Positions 62,901 through 64,000 of a DNA stretch of 64,000 nucleotides are shown one piece after another (the first letter of the stretch is position 1; every line of letters begins with the position of its first letter). The translations under genes and the position numbers were made by a program. This DNA is from Methanocrinis alkalitolerans (GTDB taxonomy: Archaea > Halobacteriota > Methanosarcinia > Methanotrichales > Methanotrichaceae), in assembly GCF_029167205.1 (NCBI RefSeq), contig NZ_JARFPL010000007.1:15532-79531 (forward strand), in the 5' to 3' direction. Below the pieces are notes generated by a model. The model had not been told where the DNA came from. It searched no databases and saw only the letters and a list, made by a program, of their open reading frames with translations.

Positions 62901-64000
62901 TGAAACGGTCCCTTCATCGGAGCTGCCGGTCGCCGAAACGGAGTTGCGGAGCCGGAACTCCTTGAACTTGGGTACCCCCGGCGTCTTCCTGTAATCTCTC
63001 CGGATCACCTCTCCTTTTGGATTCACCGTCTCGATGAGGGTATCTCCGGTGTTGTAGTCGAAGACCGTCCTGATCTTGAAGTCGGATGAGGGCACGTCGT
63101 AGTCGATGGAAAGCCCCTCCATCCTCGAGGCCAATAGGATGCCGTCAAATATCAAGGACCCATCGGGACCGTACTCTGAGGTGAGGACCGCGTCCATGCC
63201 GGGGTTATGGTATTCGGACCTGGTGAGAATCCCCCTGGCGTCCATGAAGAGGACGAGCCGCTCATTTGTGGCGGGGTTGGTGTAATTATAAACCTCGTAC
63301 CCAGGAAGGTCGCCCTCCGCCACGTCGACGACGAGACGAGCTGACCCTTTATCGAACCTCTCCCGAAGCTCGACCATCTTGGCCAGCTCCACCTCCAGCC
63401 TCACCCTCACCCAGATCAGACCCTCAATGGTATCGGCAAGGCCCCCTCCACCGAACTGCTGGACCCAGAGTACCTCTTCGCCAGCCAAATTCCCTTCTTT
63501 CCCAAGATCGGGAGATCCGAGGACGGTGAGGGTATCGGTCGTCGAGGCGGATTTGGGTATATCCTCGTCGATGTGGCCTACAAGGGTGATCGTCGTCTCG
63601 TTACCAGGGTCGAGGGTTTCCAGGACCGGACCCCAAACGATCGTCGTCGTCCCGTCCGCATTCTCGACGACGCTGTCCGGGTAGGGATCTGCAGAGACGT
63701 AGCTCATTCCCGCGGGGAGGCTGTCGTTAACCTCGAGGTTCAGGGGGACCTCCCCGGTATTCTTCACGACGATGGTGAAGGTGACGGCATCGGAGGGGAT
63801 TCCAGTGGTTGGAGATGCGGTCTTATAAACCTCCAGTCCAGGGTTCAGCACCACAGGCTCACTGCCGAAGTAGTGGCTCGGATCGGAGTCTTCGACTTCC
63901 TCTTCCTGATAAGTCCCGTTGGCCTTTGCTGTGTTGCTGTACTGTCCGACCGAAGCCGTCCCGGTCTTGGTGAACGTCTTGCTTTCGCCGACGTTCAGGT
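59991..64000 (-). CDS. Giant DUF11-type surface protein (partial, N-terminus outside the window)
   Basis: At least 1,336 residues; the frame stays open to the right edge, so GTG 63854 is not the real start. Repeated DUF11/CARDB-like beta-sandwich domains occur, each with GDEVTYTF-type and TGTDPQGDL-type motifs (near 63845-63500, 62870-62560, 62530-62220, 62215-61870, 60810-60460 and 60450-60090). Between them lie two copies (about 61340-61790 and 60835-61270) of the domain found alone in the secreted cluster at 31-37 kb. Many Asn sequons. The C-terminus has no sorting tail. Likely an extracellular stalk or matrix protein. Confidence 0.85.
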   Translation of the reverse strand, partial: LNVGESKTFTKTGTASVGQYSNTAKANGTYQEEEVEDSDPSHYFGSEPVVLNPGLEVYKTASPTTGIPSDAVTFTIVVKNTGEVPLNLEVNDSLPAGMSYVSADPYPDSVVENADGTTTIVWGPVLETLDPGNETTITLVGHIDEDIPKSASTTDTLTVLGSPDLGKEGNLAGEEVLWVQQFGGGGLADTIEGLIWVRVRLEVELAKMVELRERFDKGSARLVVDVAEGDLPGYEVYNYTNPATNERLVLFMDARGILTRSEYHNPGMDAVLTSEYGPDGSLIFDGILLASRMEGLSIDYDVPSSDFKIRTVFDYNTGDTLIETVNPKGEVIRRDYRKTPGVPKFKEFRLRNSVSATGSSDEGTVSDYDFADVIVSYHSELKLTKVASPIIARVGAVITYNFTVENVGRTTISDLELFDDRLNRYIDLNRTTLKPGEVAFGEAEYTVVSSDLFGPIVNNATVTGTDPQGDLIEDSDTAFVPLAFPGESSIVLTKTPDKTEVEVGGIVTYTFVVKNRGQTNITNLELIDNKLPNVNASILNTKNLTLKPGEEAVGTAKYTVLPEDLPGPLVNNARVTGTDPQGNLKEDSASANVQIRSEIRVTKTALQKSVRPGDEVTYQINVSINGGTCGAIKVSDVFDRPVEFVSADPWPSARGDRWQEWNLNGCRNITLVVRVPKTQEFTFDMIQGVSGEGFVKVANDYRTAPPSYILTNTVKVTDVDNDTDVDNDTETVLVGETGTELQTREYGSGNFDVEERVSIFTANKSIEWEEDLSATYKPTSITLYNNRTVAFDSAWVKKARAKNYVTGTTMTETYHDAVRLDRESRMFLDKNESVMEVDSDFDGRGHIGFLKMPSNTSDPKVPPTFELREDYVGSFKILQRVDEYGRGVSYEKSAAGSGLVVGDRRIGSSQRSYESGTGAYDSEEIIETATNYIAKDISLVYAPMSSKLTDDVSIEASVKWKEGIYSKTPGISYIGEGYTSIDRLDKESVFRGLNDLSTEADFVGSARYRVVVADRSGNETGNVSGKKRSDALIDFDEVYSGDYSIARRILLEGVPKYDHPHISLSKVGEGNANLSQVHYIITVANDGNAPLENVTIEDTFPRGTAYLSSSRRPDVIAADRAIWNIEEGLAAGGVLNIDLTLDVTEGAGGLVNVVKATADAGNDTVLTASNFSVLEAGWLSCCPDEIFASKTAAVDPVLNNVVLYRLTVQNLQDRPVVARIEDTLPQGMDLLGSSMMPSEHDRSRGLIAWVVADLKPGEVKSIEYLVEARYPGRYLNVAEVDPYTLDGEELRMVSVSAVVEVGPFDEAEAPPCWTPPDWGFLYSPITWEMTCDGAF

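Overview
The window reads as a high-GC methanogenic archaeon of the order Methanosarcinales, most like Methanothrix (Methanosaeta). Archaeal markers include AglB, Dph5, TrmG10, eS6, archaeal PheS/PheT, ApgM and the archaeal CCA enzyme. Methanogen markers include McrC, NrpR, FdhB, FmdE-like and DUF2124 proteins. TATA boxes lie about 25-30 nt before inferred transcript starts. An S-layer protein with a PGF-CTERM tail and a bacterial-type MutS/MutL pair also fit. Genus is an inference; no rRNA is present.

Layout. 1-7.1 kb: end of an fdhAB operon facing a mutS-mutL operon, then small Lrp-like, TPR and DUF3467 genes. 7.2-8.7 kb: a candidate structured ncRNA with its own TATA box and poly-T end, then a free-standing IS1341-type tnpB. 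8.7-13.6 kb: housekeeping genes (FmdE-like, metallo-hydrolase, S-adenosylhomocysteine hydrolase, kinase-like protein, TrmG10). 13.6-17.06 kb: accessory island with two toxin-antitoxin pairs, a GC-rich dispersed repeat and an AT-rich membrane-protein gene. 17-30.9 kb: ApgM, McrC, Dph5, a queDCE operon for 7-deazaguanine (archaeosine precursor), tRNA-Ile, DUF2124, the oligosaccharyltransferase AglB, a creatininase-family gene, pheST, a CBS protein and tRNA-Ser.

31-37.5 kb is the most unusual region: six secreted proteins in a row on the minus strand. Four are near-identical paralogs with two hypervariable cysteine-rich loops. They appear to be separate transcription units, most with their own terminator. 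Two of the four have ACG or ATA where the others have ATG. Two share a roughly 290-nt leader with an identical 20-bp promoter block. The same domain occurs at least twice inside the giant surface protein at 60-64 kb.

37.6-45.4 kb: tRNA-Glu, tRNA-Gln, NrpR, a PEGA protein, eS6, a double MgtE transporter, geranylgeranyl reductase and a sodium:solute symporter. 45.4-48 kb: AT-rich DNA with two MITE-like elements and a triple-repeat secreted protein. 48-52.6 kb: IlvD, ThpR, the CCA enzyme (without a usable start codon) and a histone-deacetylase-like protein. 53-55.2 kb: S-layer protein with two near-identical domains. 55.4-60 kb: AmmeMemoRadiSam enzyme, ThiC, a small siroheme reductase, DUF166 and a divergent HxlR regulator.

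The cell-surface genes probably work together: AglB is the N-glycosylation enzyme, and the S-layer, PEGA, triple-repeat, six-gene cluster and giant DUF11-type proteins are all exported.
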